From contig CAJFNH010000040.1 in assembly GCA_904394195.1 (NCBI GenBank), forward strand, positions 1-9,368: a DNA stretch of 9,368 bases, given 5' to 3'. The position numbers and the translations under genes are program-made. Every line of letters begins with the position of its first letter. Within the stretch, counting starts at the first letter, position 1. A model generated the notes under the pieces. That model ran no database searches. It saw only the letters and a list, made by a program, of their open reading frames with translations, and was not told where the DNA came from. Shown here in pieces: positions 1 to 6,644 of the stretch. The stretch comes from Candidatus Gallimonas caecicola (GTDB taxonomy: Bacteria > Bacillota > Clostridia > Christensenellales > Borkfalkiaceae).

Positions 1-33
1 AACTTCAAACGGGAGGAAGTGGAAGATGAGTAA
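1..33 (+). CDS. secD: C-terminal end of an upstream gene, probably secD (partial)
   Basis: Frame 1 from the window edge is open and reads NFKREEVEDE followed by TAA at 31-33, so it overlaps the secF start (ATG at 26) by 8 bases in an ATGAGTAA junction. The short charged tail fits the cytoplasmic end of a membrane protein. The assignment to SecD rests only on what normally precedes secF in Firmicutes; ten residues cannot identify a family. Of the two other frames, one is closed by a TGA at 27-29 and the other runs straight into secF. The overlap suggests translational coupling of the two subunits. Confidence 0.45.
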   Translation, partial: NFKREEVEDE

Positions 34-1072
34 CAAGCGTTTGAATCTGCTTCCCGTATGGGCGGCGATCTCCGCCGTCATCATCATCGCGGGCATCGTT
101 CTGATGGCGCTTCTCGGCTTCAATGACAGTCTCGACCGTCCCGAGAGCAAAAATTTCGACGTGTATTACAACGTCGTGGTGGATTTGAGCGAGGAACGCA
201 AGGCGACGCTCGAGGGCTACTGCGAGGACGCGTTTGCGGCGCAGGGCATCGCCTATGAGGAAAAGACGACGCTCTCCGGGCAGACCGATCCCGTTTCACA
301 GAATCAGTCCTCCTTCACCGGAACGGGCAATGACTTTGTCCTGCGCTATACCTTCTCCGCCGACGTCTCCGATGAGGCGCTTGCAGCGGCAAAGGCGGCG
401 GTGGAAGCGAGCATCGGCGGCAATCAGGAATTTTCTCCCGATTACAACGGCGCCGAAACTTCCGTCTCCTATTATACGCTCGATCTTCAGGCGATGAACG
501 AGCCGGTGTGGCGCGGTGCGATCGCCGTTGCGGTCGGCGCCATCGTGGCGCTCATCTATGTGGCCATCCGCTTCGGAATGGGCTGCGCCCTGACGGGGCT
601 CGTGGCGTGCGTCAACGACGCGTTCCTGACGCTCTCCGTTTTTGCCATCGCGCGCATCCCCGTCTATACTTTCGCGCCCATGCTTTACGCCGCGATCGCC
701 GCAGTCGCTTCGGCGGTGTTCTGGCTCATCCGCTGCATGAAGCTGCGTGAGGACGCCAAGGATCCTGCTGCGGGCACGTTCTCTGCGGAGGAGAGCGTTG
801 CCAATGCCTGCGCGGCAACGGATAAGCCGGTATGGCTGGCGGCGGGGCTCACGCTTGCCGTGATCGCCGTATGCGCGGCGTGCACCGCCGTGACCGGTGC
901 GGCAGCCGTGTTCGCGGGGGCGCTCATTCCCGTGGCTGCGGGGCTGTATTCCTCCATGCTGCTTGCGCCTTCCCTGCACGTCAAAGTCAAGGCGCATTTC
1001 GATAAGCTGAAAAAGAAGCATGTGCGCTATGAGGGCAAGAAGAAGGGCGCAAAGGCGGACGTTCAGTCCTGA
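26..1072 (+). CDS. secF: Divergent SecF-like protein translocase subunit
   Basis: This 348-residue protein has the SecF plan: a TM segment at about 10-32, an extracytoplasmic domain at about 33-160, then five more hydrophobic segments at about 163-183, 186-208, 214-236, 270-292 and 294-315, and a Lys-rich cytoplasmic tail. SecF works with SecD at the membrane and uses the proton-motive force to help pull secreted proteins out of the SecYEG channel. Supporting family signals are the IYVAIRF segment (177-183) at the second TM and CVNDAFLT (195-202), which matches the HD-containing third TM of SecF and keeps its Asp (D198). The fourth TM is unusual: the family's NDTVVxxDRIRE stretch is reduced to a Lys-Leu-Arg-Glu remnant at 239-242. 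The start is set by GGAGG at 12-16, nine bases before ATG, and by the overlap with the preceding frame. The position just upstream of recJ supports the call. Overall similarity to textbook SecF is low, so another RND-type membrane protein is the alternative. Confidence 0.75.
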   Translation: MSNKRLNLLPVWAAISAVIIIAGIVLMALLGFNDSLDRPESKNFDVYYNVVVDLSEERKATLEGYCEDAFAAQGIAYEEKTTLSGQTDPVSQNQSSFTGTGNDFVLRYTFSADVSDEALAAAKAAVEASIGGNQEFSPDYNGAETSVSYYTLDLQAMNEPVWRGAIAVAVGAIVALIYVAIRFGMGCALTGLVACVNDAFLTLSVFAIARIPVYTFAPMLYAAIAAVASAVFWLIRCMKLREDAKDPAAGTFSAEESVANACAATDKPVWLAAGLTLAVIAVCAACTAVTGAAAVFAGALIPVAAGLYSSMLLAPSLHVKVKAHFDKLKKKHVRYEGKKKGAKADVQS

Positions 1073-1093
1073 CAGGAATTCAAAAACATATGC

Positions 1094-1119
1094 AGGCGGC
1101 GGGAATTTTCCCGCCGCTT
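1094..1119 (+). terminator. Hairpin terminator after secF
   Basis: The arms GCGGCGGG (1096-1103) and CCCGCCGC (1110-1117) pair perfectly around AATTTT, and the pairing can extend outward by one G-U and one A-U pair. The hairpin lies 21 bases after the secF stop. The T-run that follows is short (CTTTC), so termination may be leaky. It separates secD-secF from the recJ promoter just downstream. Confidence 0.65.
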
Positions 1120-1139
1120 TCAAATACCTGAAAAACTTT

Positions 1140-1168
1140 TGCACAGAAACGGTATTTTGTGGTATAAT
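1140..1168 (+). promoter_or_regulatory. Sigma-A-type promoter for recJ-relA
   Basis: A perfect -10 box TATAAT lies at 1163-1168, with a -35-like TGCACA at 1140-1145 (4 of 6 to TTGACA) and a 17-base spacer. An alternative -35, TTGCAC at 1139-1144, gives 18 bases. The predicted transcript start is near 1175, about 26 bases before the recJ ATG. The placement after a terminator hairpin and before the recJ-relA pair is sensible. Confidence 0.7.
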
Positions 1169-1200
1169 AGGAGAAACCACTTTTACGGGACCGGACGGAC

Positions 1201-3498
1201 ATGAAAAAACTCGTGCATGAATTTGAGCTCTCCTCTGCCGAGGAGGAAGAGGCAAGGCGATGCGCCGCAGCGCTGGGCATCACGCCCACCACGGCGCGCA
1301 TTCTCTATGCGCGGGGCATGACGACGGCGGAAAAGATGCGTTCCTTCCTGCATCCGGGCGCACGGCATCTGCTCTCGCCCTTTCTGATGAAGGGCATGAA
1401 GGAGGCGGCGCAGCTCCTGACGCAGGCGCGCGACGAGGGATGGCGGGTGGCGCTGTTCGGCGACTATGACGCGGACGGCATCGGCGCGCTTGCCGTGCTT
1501 TCCCGCGCGCTCAAGGAATTCGGCATCGAGCCCTATCTCTACGTTCCCGAACGCAGCGAGGGGTACGGTATGAGCGTGGCTGCGCTCGATACCATCTTCG
1601 ATGAATTTATGCCCGAGCTCATCGTCACGGTGGACTGCGGCATCTCCAACGCGGCGGAGGTCGCCTACGCGCAGGAAAACGGCGCGGAGGTCATCGTTAC
1701 CGACCATCACGAACTGCCCGAGCGGCTGCCCGACTGCATCGTGATCAATCCCAAGCTCGAGGATGATTATCCCTACGACAACCTGTGCGGCGCGGGCGTG
1801 GCGTTCAAGCTCGCCACGGCGCTCCTGGGCGAGCGGGCGATGAAGTATGTGGACTTTGCCGCGCTCTCCACGGTGGCGGACAGCGTGCCCCTTCTGGGGG
1901 AAAACCGCGATATCGTGGCGGAGGGGCTGCGGCGCATCGAAAAGCACCCCCGTCCCGCCTTTTCCGCATTGCTCGGCAAGGCGGGTGAGATCAGCGCGCA
2001 GACGCTCGCGTTCACCGTTGCGCCGCGCATCAATGCGGCGGGCAGGATGGGGGACGCCCATGCGGCGCTCGCTCTGTTTACGACGGAGAATGAGGAGGCG
2101 ATCTCTCTCCTTGCGGAAAAGCTCAACCTATACAACACGGAGCGGCAGCATGCCTGCGACGAGCTGTATGCGCAGGCGCTTGCTGCGATCCGGGCGGAGG
2201 GCGCCTTCGGGAACGTCGTCATGCTGGCGGCGGACAACTGGAACGCCGGATTTGTCGGCATCGTGGCGGCGCGCATTGCCGAAGAATTTTCCCGTCCCGC
2301 CCTGCTGTTCGTGCGCCGCGGCGACATGCTGCGCGGCAGCGCCAGAAGCGTGGAGGGCGTGAACATCTTTGAGGCGCTCAAAGCCTGCTCGCAGTATATC
2401 GAGGAGTTCGGCGGGCATGCGCAGGCGGCAGGCATCAATGTGCGCGCCGACAAGTTTGACGACCTCAAGCGCGCGCTCGGCGCGTATATCGGGGAACACT
2501 ATTCGCGCGAAGATCTGGCCTCCAAGCTGTATGTCGTGGGCGAAGGGGAGGACCATGCGCGCGTTGCCCATGAGCTTGCCATGCTGGAGCCCTTCGGCAT
2601 CGGCAACCGCCGCCCCTTGTTCACGATGGAGGCGGGCAGCCTTGCGGCGGCGCCCGTCAAACCGCTCTCGCCGCACCTTACGCTGAACGCGCACGGGCTC
2701 GATCTGATGTACTTCAGCGGCGCAAAGGATCTCAAATTTTTGCGCAGCGATCTGAAAAAGACGCTCGTCTACGAATACAATCTGTCGGTGTTCCGCGGCA
2801 GGGAGTACCTGAAGGGTTTTATCCGCGCAGTACTGCCTGCGGGCGGCGCGGGGGCGGCGCCCGAGATCTTTGAAAATACGCTGCTCGCACTGCGCGGAAA
2901 ACCTGTTGCGGCAAATACCGATACGGCGGAGCTGGACGCCTTTCTTGCCGCGCGGCGGGCAGAGTGTGCCTACGGACTGTGCGCAATTTGTTATGACGTC
3001 TCCACGCTGGCGGCATTTCCGTCAATAAAGGGGTTGCCCGCCGACGTATTCCGCCTCTCTTCGGGCAACTGCGAGAACGTCGTTCTCATCGCACCCGATC
3101 CCGGGTGCGACCTATCGGGCTACCGCGACGTTGTATTTCTGGATATGCCTCCCGCCAATGCGCTGGAAACGGGCACGGCGCGCATCCTGTGCAACGGCGG
3201 GTGCAGCGGAAGGCAGGCGCTTCGCCGTGTTGCCACGCAGCGCGAGACGCTGCTCGGCGTGTTCCGCGCGCTGCGCGCACATGCGGCGCGGGTGACGGGC
3301 GAGAGCTATGCGCAGGCGGCCCGTTCGTGCGAGAGCCTCGGCTTCGGCGAGGAGGAGTTTATTTTCGCGCTCGCGGTGTTCGAAGAACTCGGACTTGTCG
3401 CGCTGCGCGAGGGTCGGCTCATCGTTGCGCAGGGGAAAAAGACAGAGCTTACCGCGTCCGCGCTCTATCGGGCGGTCGCGGCGCTCGGGGAGGAATGA
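1201..3498 (+). CDS. recJ: Single-stranded-DNA-specific 5'-3' exonuclease RecJ
   Basis: RecJ degrades single-stranded DNA from the 5' end in recombinational repair, mismatch repair and rescue of stalled forks, in the cytoplasm. The 765-residue protein shows the DHH phosphoesterase motifs in order: GDYDADG (87-93), VDCG with D145, TDHH (167-170) and TVADSVPL with D227, then PRINAAGRMGDA (275-286). The DHHA1 domain follows with RGSARS (378-383) and FGGHAQAAG (403-411). These supply the expected metal-binding Asp and His residues. An OB-fold-like part follows at about 455-550. The C-terminal extension at about 550-765 ends in a winged-helix-like segment (EELGLV, then KKTELTAS) and matches the long RecJ typical of Firmicutes rather than the shorter proteobacterial form. 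The start is the first ATG after the promoter; the ribosome site is weak (GGGA or GGACGG in 1187-1198). The stop lies one base before relA. No missing catalytic residue is seen. Confidence 0.97.
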   Translation: MKKLVHEFELSSAEEEEARRCAAALGITPTTARILYARGMTTAEKMRSFLHPGARHLLSPFLMKGMKEAAQLLTQARDEGWRVALFGDYDADGIGALAVLSRALKEFGIEPYLYVPERSEGYGMSVAALDTIFDEFMPELIVTVDCGISNAAEVAYAQENGAEVIVTDHHELPERLPDCIVINPKLEDDYPYDNLCGAGVAFKLATALLGERAMKYVDFAALSTVADSVPLLGENRDIVAEGLRRIEKHPRPAFSALLGKAGEISAQTLAFTVAPRINAAGRMGDAHAALALFTTENEEAISLLAEKLNLYNTERQHACDELYAQALAAIRAEGAFGNVVMLAADNWNAGFVGIVAARIAEEFSRPALLFVRRGDMLRGSARSVEGVNIFEALKACSQYIEEFGGHAQAAGINVRADKFDDLKRALGAYIGEHYSREDLASKLYVVGEGEDHARVAHELAMLEPFGIGNRRPLFTMEAGSLAAAPVKPLSPHLTLNAHGLDLMYFSGAKDLKFLRSDLKKTLVYEYNLSVFRGREYLKGFIRAVLPAGGAGAAPEIFENTLLALRGKPVAANTDTAELDAFLAARRAECAYGLCAICYDVSTLAAFPSIKGLPADVFRLSSGNCENVVLIAPDPGCDLSGYRDVVFLDMPPANALETGTARILCNGGCSGRQALRRVATQRETLLGVFRALRAHAARVTGESYAQAARSCESLGFGEEEFIFALAVFEELGLVALREGRLIVAQGKKTELTASALYRAVAALGEE
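3487..3493 (+). promoter_or_regulatory. Ribosome binding site that sets the relA start
   Basis: GGGGAGG sits inside the last recJ codons, six bases before the ATG at 3500. The relA reading frame stays open upstream into recJ as far as an ATG at 3308, but the 64 extra residues are Arg/Ser-rich shadow sequence of recJ. The Rel family's N-terminal helix and HD domain begin right after the ATG at 3500, so this site decides the start. Confidence 0.85.
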
Positions 3499-3499
3499 C

Positions 3500-5629
3500 A
3501 TGGAATCCGTCCTCATGAAGATCTATGAATATTACACGGGGGAAGACCGCGACATGCTGCTGCATGCCTACGACTTCGCGCGCGACGCGCACCGCAACCA
3601 GAAGCGCGCTTCGGGCGAGCCCTATTTTATCCACCCGTGTGCCGTTGCCGAGATCCTCATCGATCTCGGACTGGACGCCGAGACCATCGCGGGCGCCCTG
3701 TTGCATGACGTCATCGAGGATACGCCCGTCACCGAAGAGGTCGTGCGGCGGGAATTCGGCGAGGGCGTGCTGACGCTGGTCTCCGGCGTCACCAAACTCG
3801 ACAAGATCGTCTTCAAGTCGCAGGAAGAGGAGGAGGCGGAAAACTTCCGTAAGATCTTCATCGCGATGGCGAAGGATATCCGCGTTATCATCATCAAGCT
3901 TGCCGACCGCCTGCACAATATGCGTTCCCTCAACTTCCTGTCCAAGGAGCGCCAGCAGAAGATGGCGCGCGAGACGTTGGACATCTATGCGCCCATCGCG
4001 GGCAGGCTGGGTATTTCGCAGGTCAAGTGCGAGCTGGAGGACCTCTGCCTCAAATATCTCGACCCCGAAGCGTTCGAATACCTTGTGGAAAATATCCATC
4101 AGAAGTTGGAGGAGCGCAACCGCTTTGTGGACTTCGTGGTGGAGGAGATCAACGGGATCCTTGAGGAGAGCAATATCCACGGCGAGGTGTTCGGCCGTCC
4201 CAAACACTTCTACTCCATCTATAAAAAGATGAAGACCAAGCACAAGACGCTCGACCAGATCTACGATCTGACCGCCGTTCGCGTCATCGTGGGCACGGTG
4301 GACGAGTGTTATGAGGTGTTCGGTAAGATACACAAGAAGTGGAAACCCGTTCCGGGGCGCATCAAGGACTATATCGCTACGCCCAAACCCAACCTCTATC
4401 AATCGCTGCATACCACCGTCGTCACCAACTTCGGTCAGCCATTTGAGATCCAGATCAGAACGGAGGAAATGCACCGTACCGCGGAATACGGTATCGCGGC
4501 ACACTGGAAGTACAAGGAAAACCGCAGCGAGGAAAGCTCGCTCGACGCGCGCATCGCCTGGATCCGCGAGGTCATGGAGCTGCAGGGCGGCCTGAAAGAT
4601 TCCAAGGAGTTCATGGATACCGTCAAGGGTGAGCTCTATTCCGCCGAGCTTCTCGTGTTCACGCCGCAGAGCAAGGTCATCTCCCTTCCCGCGGGCGCCA
4701 CGCCCGTGGACTTTGCCTACGCCATCCACTCGGAGGTGGGAAACCGCTGCACGGGCGCCAAGGTGAACGGCAAGATCGTGCCCCTCAACACGCAGCTGGA
4801 GACGGGCGACGTGGTGGAGATCATCACCTCGCCGGGCAGCAAGGGTCCCTCCAGGGACTGGCTCAAATTCATCAAGTCCTCGTCCGCGCGCGCCAAGATC
4901 AAGTCCTTCTACAAGAAGGAAATGAAGGAGGAGAATATCCGCCTGGGCCGCAGCATGCTCGAGGAGGCGGCAAAGCGCAAGGGGATGACGCTTGCCGAGC
5001 TCGTCACGCCCGAGAGTTTCAAAAAGGTCTCCGAAAAGCTCTCTTTCGATACGCCGGACGAGATGTATTCCGCCATCGGCTACGGCGCCGTGACGGTCAA
5101 CCAGGTCATTTTCAAGCTGCTCGACTACTTCCGCAAGGAAGCGCCCGCGCCCATCATCCCGCAGCCCTTTAAGTCCAGGAGCGCCAAGGGCGGCGTTACC
5201 ATCAACGGCATGACGGGCATGCTTGTCTCCTTTGCGGGGTGTTGTTCGCCCGTTCCCGGCGACGATATCGTGGGCTTCGTCACGCGCGGCAGGGGCATTG
5301 TCGTGCACAGAAAGGATTGCCCCAACATGAAGAACGCCGACCCTGCAAGGCTGCAGGCCGCCGAATGGCTGGTGAAGGAGGGGGAGGCGCGCTTCAAGGC
5401 GGCCATCGTCGTCATGGCGGAGGACCAGGGCGCGGCGCTCGCTGCCATTTCCGGCTCGGTCGCCGAAATGAAGCTGGAGATCACCTCCATCAACGGCAGA
5501 TACGACAGGAACGGCTCGGCGATCGTGGACGTTACGGTCAGCTTGCTCAACCGTCAGGACGTTGAAGTACTCATCGGCAAGATCCGCGCGCACAGCAAGA
5601 TCCTTGACGTGCACAGGATGGCAAACTAA
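3500..5629 (+). CDS. relA: Bifunctional (p)ppGpp synthetase/hydrolase (long RSH, Rel)
   Basis: This 709-residue long RSH enzyme makes (p)ppGpp from ATP and GDP/GTP in response to uncharged tRNA on the ribosome and also hydrolyses it, controlling the stringent response. The HD hydrolase domain (about 20-145) keeps H45, H69-D70, E73-D74, D136 and N140, so hydrolysis should be active. The synthetase domain (about 225-340) has RPKHFYSIYKKM (233-244), GRIKDY (286-291) and EIQIRTEEMH (316-325). The RIKD form (287-290) is the RXKD type of bifunctional Rel, unlike the EXDD form of E. coli RelA. A TGS domain follows (about 385-445), then the zinc-finger/conserved-Cys region with GCCSPVPGD (580-588) and HRKDC (603-607), and an ACT domain (about 633-705). 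All domains are complete. One base separates it from recJ, so the two are probably co-transcribed and translationally coupled. The apt gene that often lies between them is missing. Confidence 0.98.
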   Translation: MESVLMKIYEYYTGEDRDMLLHAYDFARDAHRNQKRASGEPYFIHPCAVAEILIDLGLDAETIAGALLHDVIEDTPVTEEVVRREFGEGVLTLVSGVTKLDKIVFKSQEEEEAENFRKIFIAMAKDIRVIIIKLADRLHNMRSLNFLSKERQQKMARETLDIYAPIAGRLGISQVKCELEDLCLKYLDPEAFEYLVENIHQKLEERNRFVDFVVEEINGILEESNIHGEVFGRPKHFYSIYKKMKTKHKTLDQIYDLTAVRVIVGTVDECYEVFGKIHKKWKPVPGRIKDYIATPKPNLYQSLHTTVVTNFGQPFEIQIRTEEMHRTAEYGIAAHWKYKENRSEESSLDARIAWIREVMELQGGLKDSKEFMDTVKGELYSAELLVFTPQSKVISLPAGATPVDFAYAIHSEVGNRCTGAKVNGKIVPLNTQLETGDVVEIITSPGSKGPSRDWLKFIKSSSARAKIKSFYKKEMKEENIRLGRSMLEEAAKRKGMTLAELVTPESFKKVSEKLSFDTPDEMYSAIGYGAVTVNQVIFKLLDYFRKEAPAPIIPQPFKSRSAKGGVTINGMTGMLVSFAGCCSPVPGDDIVGFVTRGRGIVVHRKDCPNMKNADPARLQAAEWLVKEGEARFKAAIVVMAEDQGAALAAISGSVAEMKLEITSINGRYDRNGSAIVDVTVSLLNRQDVEVLIGKIRAHSKILDVHRMAN

Positions 5630-5635
5630 ATTCAC

Positions 5636-5667
5636 ACTTTTTTCCGCGAACTGACGCGGAAAAAAGT
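5636..5667 (+). repeat. Perfect 13-bp inverted repeat after relA
   Basis: The arms ACTTTTTTCCGCG (5636-5648) and CGCGGAAAAAAGT (5655-5667) are perfectly complementary around AACTGA, starting six bases after the relA stop. The T-run is in the 5' arm and the A-run in the 3' arm, the reverse of an intrinsic terminator, and no T-tract follows on either strand. It could still protect the relA mRNA 3' end. It is listed as a repeat rather than a terminator. Confidence 0.7.
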
Positions 5668-5860
5668 CGTGAGTTTCAGGAAAACCCAACGTTCGTCTGT
5701 GGCTCTGCGTTCGGTTTTCCTGCGGCGCGCAATGGCAACAGTAATAGCGCGCGCCGCTACACCTTTCCGCGAAAGCCGAGGTATCGGCAAATTGGGTCCC
5801 GCTGCGCAGGGCAACCCTGCTTGCGGCGTGATTGATAGCAAGGGCGATTTTGCTTTTTTT

Positions 5861-5937
5861 GCCTCCCCTGGAAAACCAAAGGTTTTTTAGGGGAGGTGGC
5901 TGCGGAGCGCATGCACAGCAGACGGAAGGGTTAAAAA
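5861..5937 (+). repeat. Long hairpin with GGGGAGG border, candidate dispersed repeat end
   Basis: The arms CCTCCCCTGGAAAACC (5862-5877) and GGTTTTTTAGGGGAGG (5881-5896) pair over 16 positions, two of them G-U, around an AAA loop. A second small stem, GCTG (5899-5902) with CAGC (5916-5919), follows, then GACGGAAGGGTT (5921-5932) and an A-run. This layout, a GGGGAGG stem followed by a short variable stem and GACGGAAGGGTT, resembles intergenic palindromic repeats I associate with Clostridia genomes. That is recollection, not a search result. A run of seven T (5854-5860) precedes it. Confidence 0.5.
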
Positions 5938-5975
5938 ACTTACGGGAAACGCGCGGAAGGCGAGCCTCCTTGCAC

Positions 5976-6001
5976 ATGATCATATAGCTTGTTCATGAAC
6001 A
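5976..6001 (+). promoter_or_regulatory. Paired palindromes upstream of the MBL gene, possible operator
   Basis: Two perfect palindromes lie close together, ATGATCAT (5976-5983) and TGTTCATGAACA (5990-6001), 38 bases before the MBL ATG at 6039. Such symmetric sites often bind dimeric regulators, but no regulator gene is nearby and no convincing -35/-10 pair is visible around them. The best -10-like hexamer is TACAAA at 6021-6026. Confidence 0.3.
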
Positions 6002-6038
6002 CCCTATCGTCGGAACGGAATACAAAAAGAAACAACGT

Positions 6039-6644
6039 ATGCAGATTTTTAAGATCTATCCGCAGGGATTTGCGGCAAACAGCTATCTTTTGACGCAGGA
6101 CGGCGTGCATGCCGTCGCCATCGACCCCGCCCAGCCGCGCATCCTGGACGAGGCGCAAAAGCGCGCCCTGAAGGTGACGCATGTGCTGCTCACGCACGGG
6201 CACTTCGACCATATCGGCGGCGTCGCCGCCCTGCAGGCGGCGGGAGCCACGGTGGGCTGTTCGCAGGCGGAGGAGGCGCTCGCCCTCGGAAAAGACAACA
6301 TGGCGGCGCAATTCGGCGCATACGTTCCCGCTTTTCGCGTTGATTTCACCTTCCGCAGCGGGGAGACGCTCGAGCTTTGCGGCATGCGCCTGCTCGTCAT
6401 CGCCACGCCCGGACATACGGCGGGGAGCGTGTGCTTTCTGGCGGACGGGAAGCTGTTTACGGGCGACACGCTGTTCGCAGGCAGTGTGGGCAGAACGGAT
6501 CTGCCCACGGGCAGCGGCGCGCAGCTCACGGCAAGCGTGAAGGCACTGTACGCGCTGGAGGGGAACTTCCCCGTGTACCCGGGGCACGGCGAGGATACGA
6601 CGCTCGGGTATGAGCGCCGCAACAACGGGTGGATCAGATGCTGA
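6039..6644 (+). CDS. MBL-fold metallo-hydrolase (glyoxalase II/YcbL-like)
   Basis: This 201-residue protein is a compact single-domain metallo-beta-lactamase-fold hydrolase. The dinuclear metal site is complete: THGHFDHIGG (52-61) gives H53, H55, D57 and H58; TPGHTAGS (123-130) gives H126; TGDTLFAGSVGRTDL (141-155) gives D143; and YPGHGEDTTLG (180-190) gives H183. The short length, without the C-terminal substrate-binding domain of true glyoxalase II, matches the YcbL-like hydrolases that sit before hemZ in many Clostridia. Its natural substrate there is not established; a thiolester is a guess. The ATG at 6039 is the only start: the in-frame stop is TAG at 5985-5987 and no ATG, GTG or TTG lies between. 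No clear Shine-Dalgarno sequence precedes it (A-rich leader). It overlaps hemZ by seven bases. Confidence 0.94.
   Translation: MQIFKIYPQGFAANSYLLTQDGVHAVAIDPAQPRILDEAQKRALKVTHVLLTHGHFDHIGGVAALQAAGATVGCSQAEEALALGKDNMAAQFGAYVPAFRVDFTFRSGETLELCGMRLLVIATPGHTAGSVCFLADGKLFTGDTLFAGSVGRTDLPTGSGAQLTASVKALYALEGNFPVYPGHGEDTTLGYERRNNGWIRC
6627..6632 (+). promoter_or_regulatory. Ribosome binding site for hemZ inside the MBL gene
   Basis: GGGTGG at 6627-6632 lies five bases before ATG at 6638 and is the best ribosome site near the start. It favours that ATG over the in-frame GTG at 6629, which overlaps the site itself and would add only three residues. Confidence 0.6.

Larger units (their letters stand above)
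5636..5940 (+). repeat. Array of consecutive hairpins, likely dispersed palindromic (MITE-like) repeat
   Basis: Almost all of this gene-free stretch folds into hairpins laid end to end. The arms are 5636-5648/5655-5667 (13 bp, perfect); 5677-5686/5713-5722 (10 bp) with a nested 4-bp AACG/CGTT pairing; 5722-5730/5749-5757 (9 bp); 5763-5767/5771-5775; 5775-5779/5784-5788; 5806-5811/5815-5820; 5820-5824/5838-5842; and 5862-5877/5881-5896 (16 bp with two G-U). Neighbouring hairpins share or touch boundary bases at 5722, 5775 and 5820. The short open frames in it on both strands have no recognisable protein features. Size (about 300 bp), intergenic position and lack of coding fit a non-autonomous mobile repeat; a structured RNA or 3' UTR element of relA is the alternative. 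AAACT flanks it at 5623-5627 and 5936-5940 and could be a target duplication, though five bases may be chance. Strand is nominal. Confidence 0.55.

Noticed and set aside
1183..2061. An open frame of 292 codons on the minus strand opposite recJ
   Set aside because: It is a codon-bias shadow of recJ with an Arg/His-rich product, no ribosome site and no family resemblance.
2221..2310. RecJ WNAG segment with Asn where some RecJ proteins may have His
   Set aside because: I recall Asn at this position in other Firmicutes RecJ proteins, and the remaining motifs are intact, so it is not evidence of lost activity.
3308..3499. Longer relA starting at 3308
   Set aside because: The added 64 residues are Arg/Ser-rich and lie inside recJ, while a strong ribosome site and the conserved Rel N-terminus support the start at 3500.
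5837..5860. AGCAA/TTGCT stem followed by seven T as a relA terminator
   Set aside because: Only five pairs, mostly A-U, with an eight-base loop. The stem is too weak to claim as a terminator, although the T-run is real.
5632..5890. Small open frames on both strands in the relA-MBL gap
   Set aside because: They are made of the hairpin repeats, are low in protein-like composition and lack ribosome sites. If similar proteins appear in databases they are probably translated repeat copies.
3449..5983. An open frame of 844 codons on the minus strand opposite relA
   Set aside because: It is antisense to a complete, strongly conserved relA. Long antisense frames are common in GC-rich genes with strong codon bias. 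Its product is His/Arg/Asp-rich and shows no domain, and it runs into the hairpin array.
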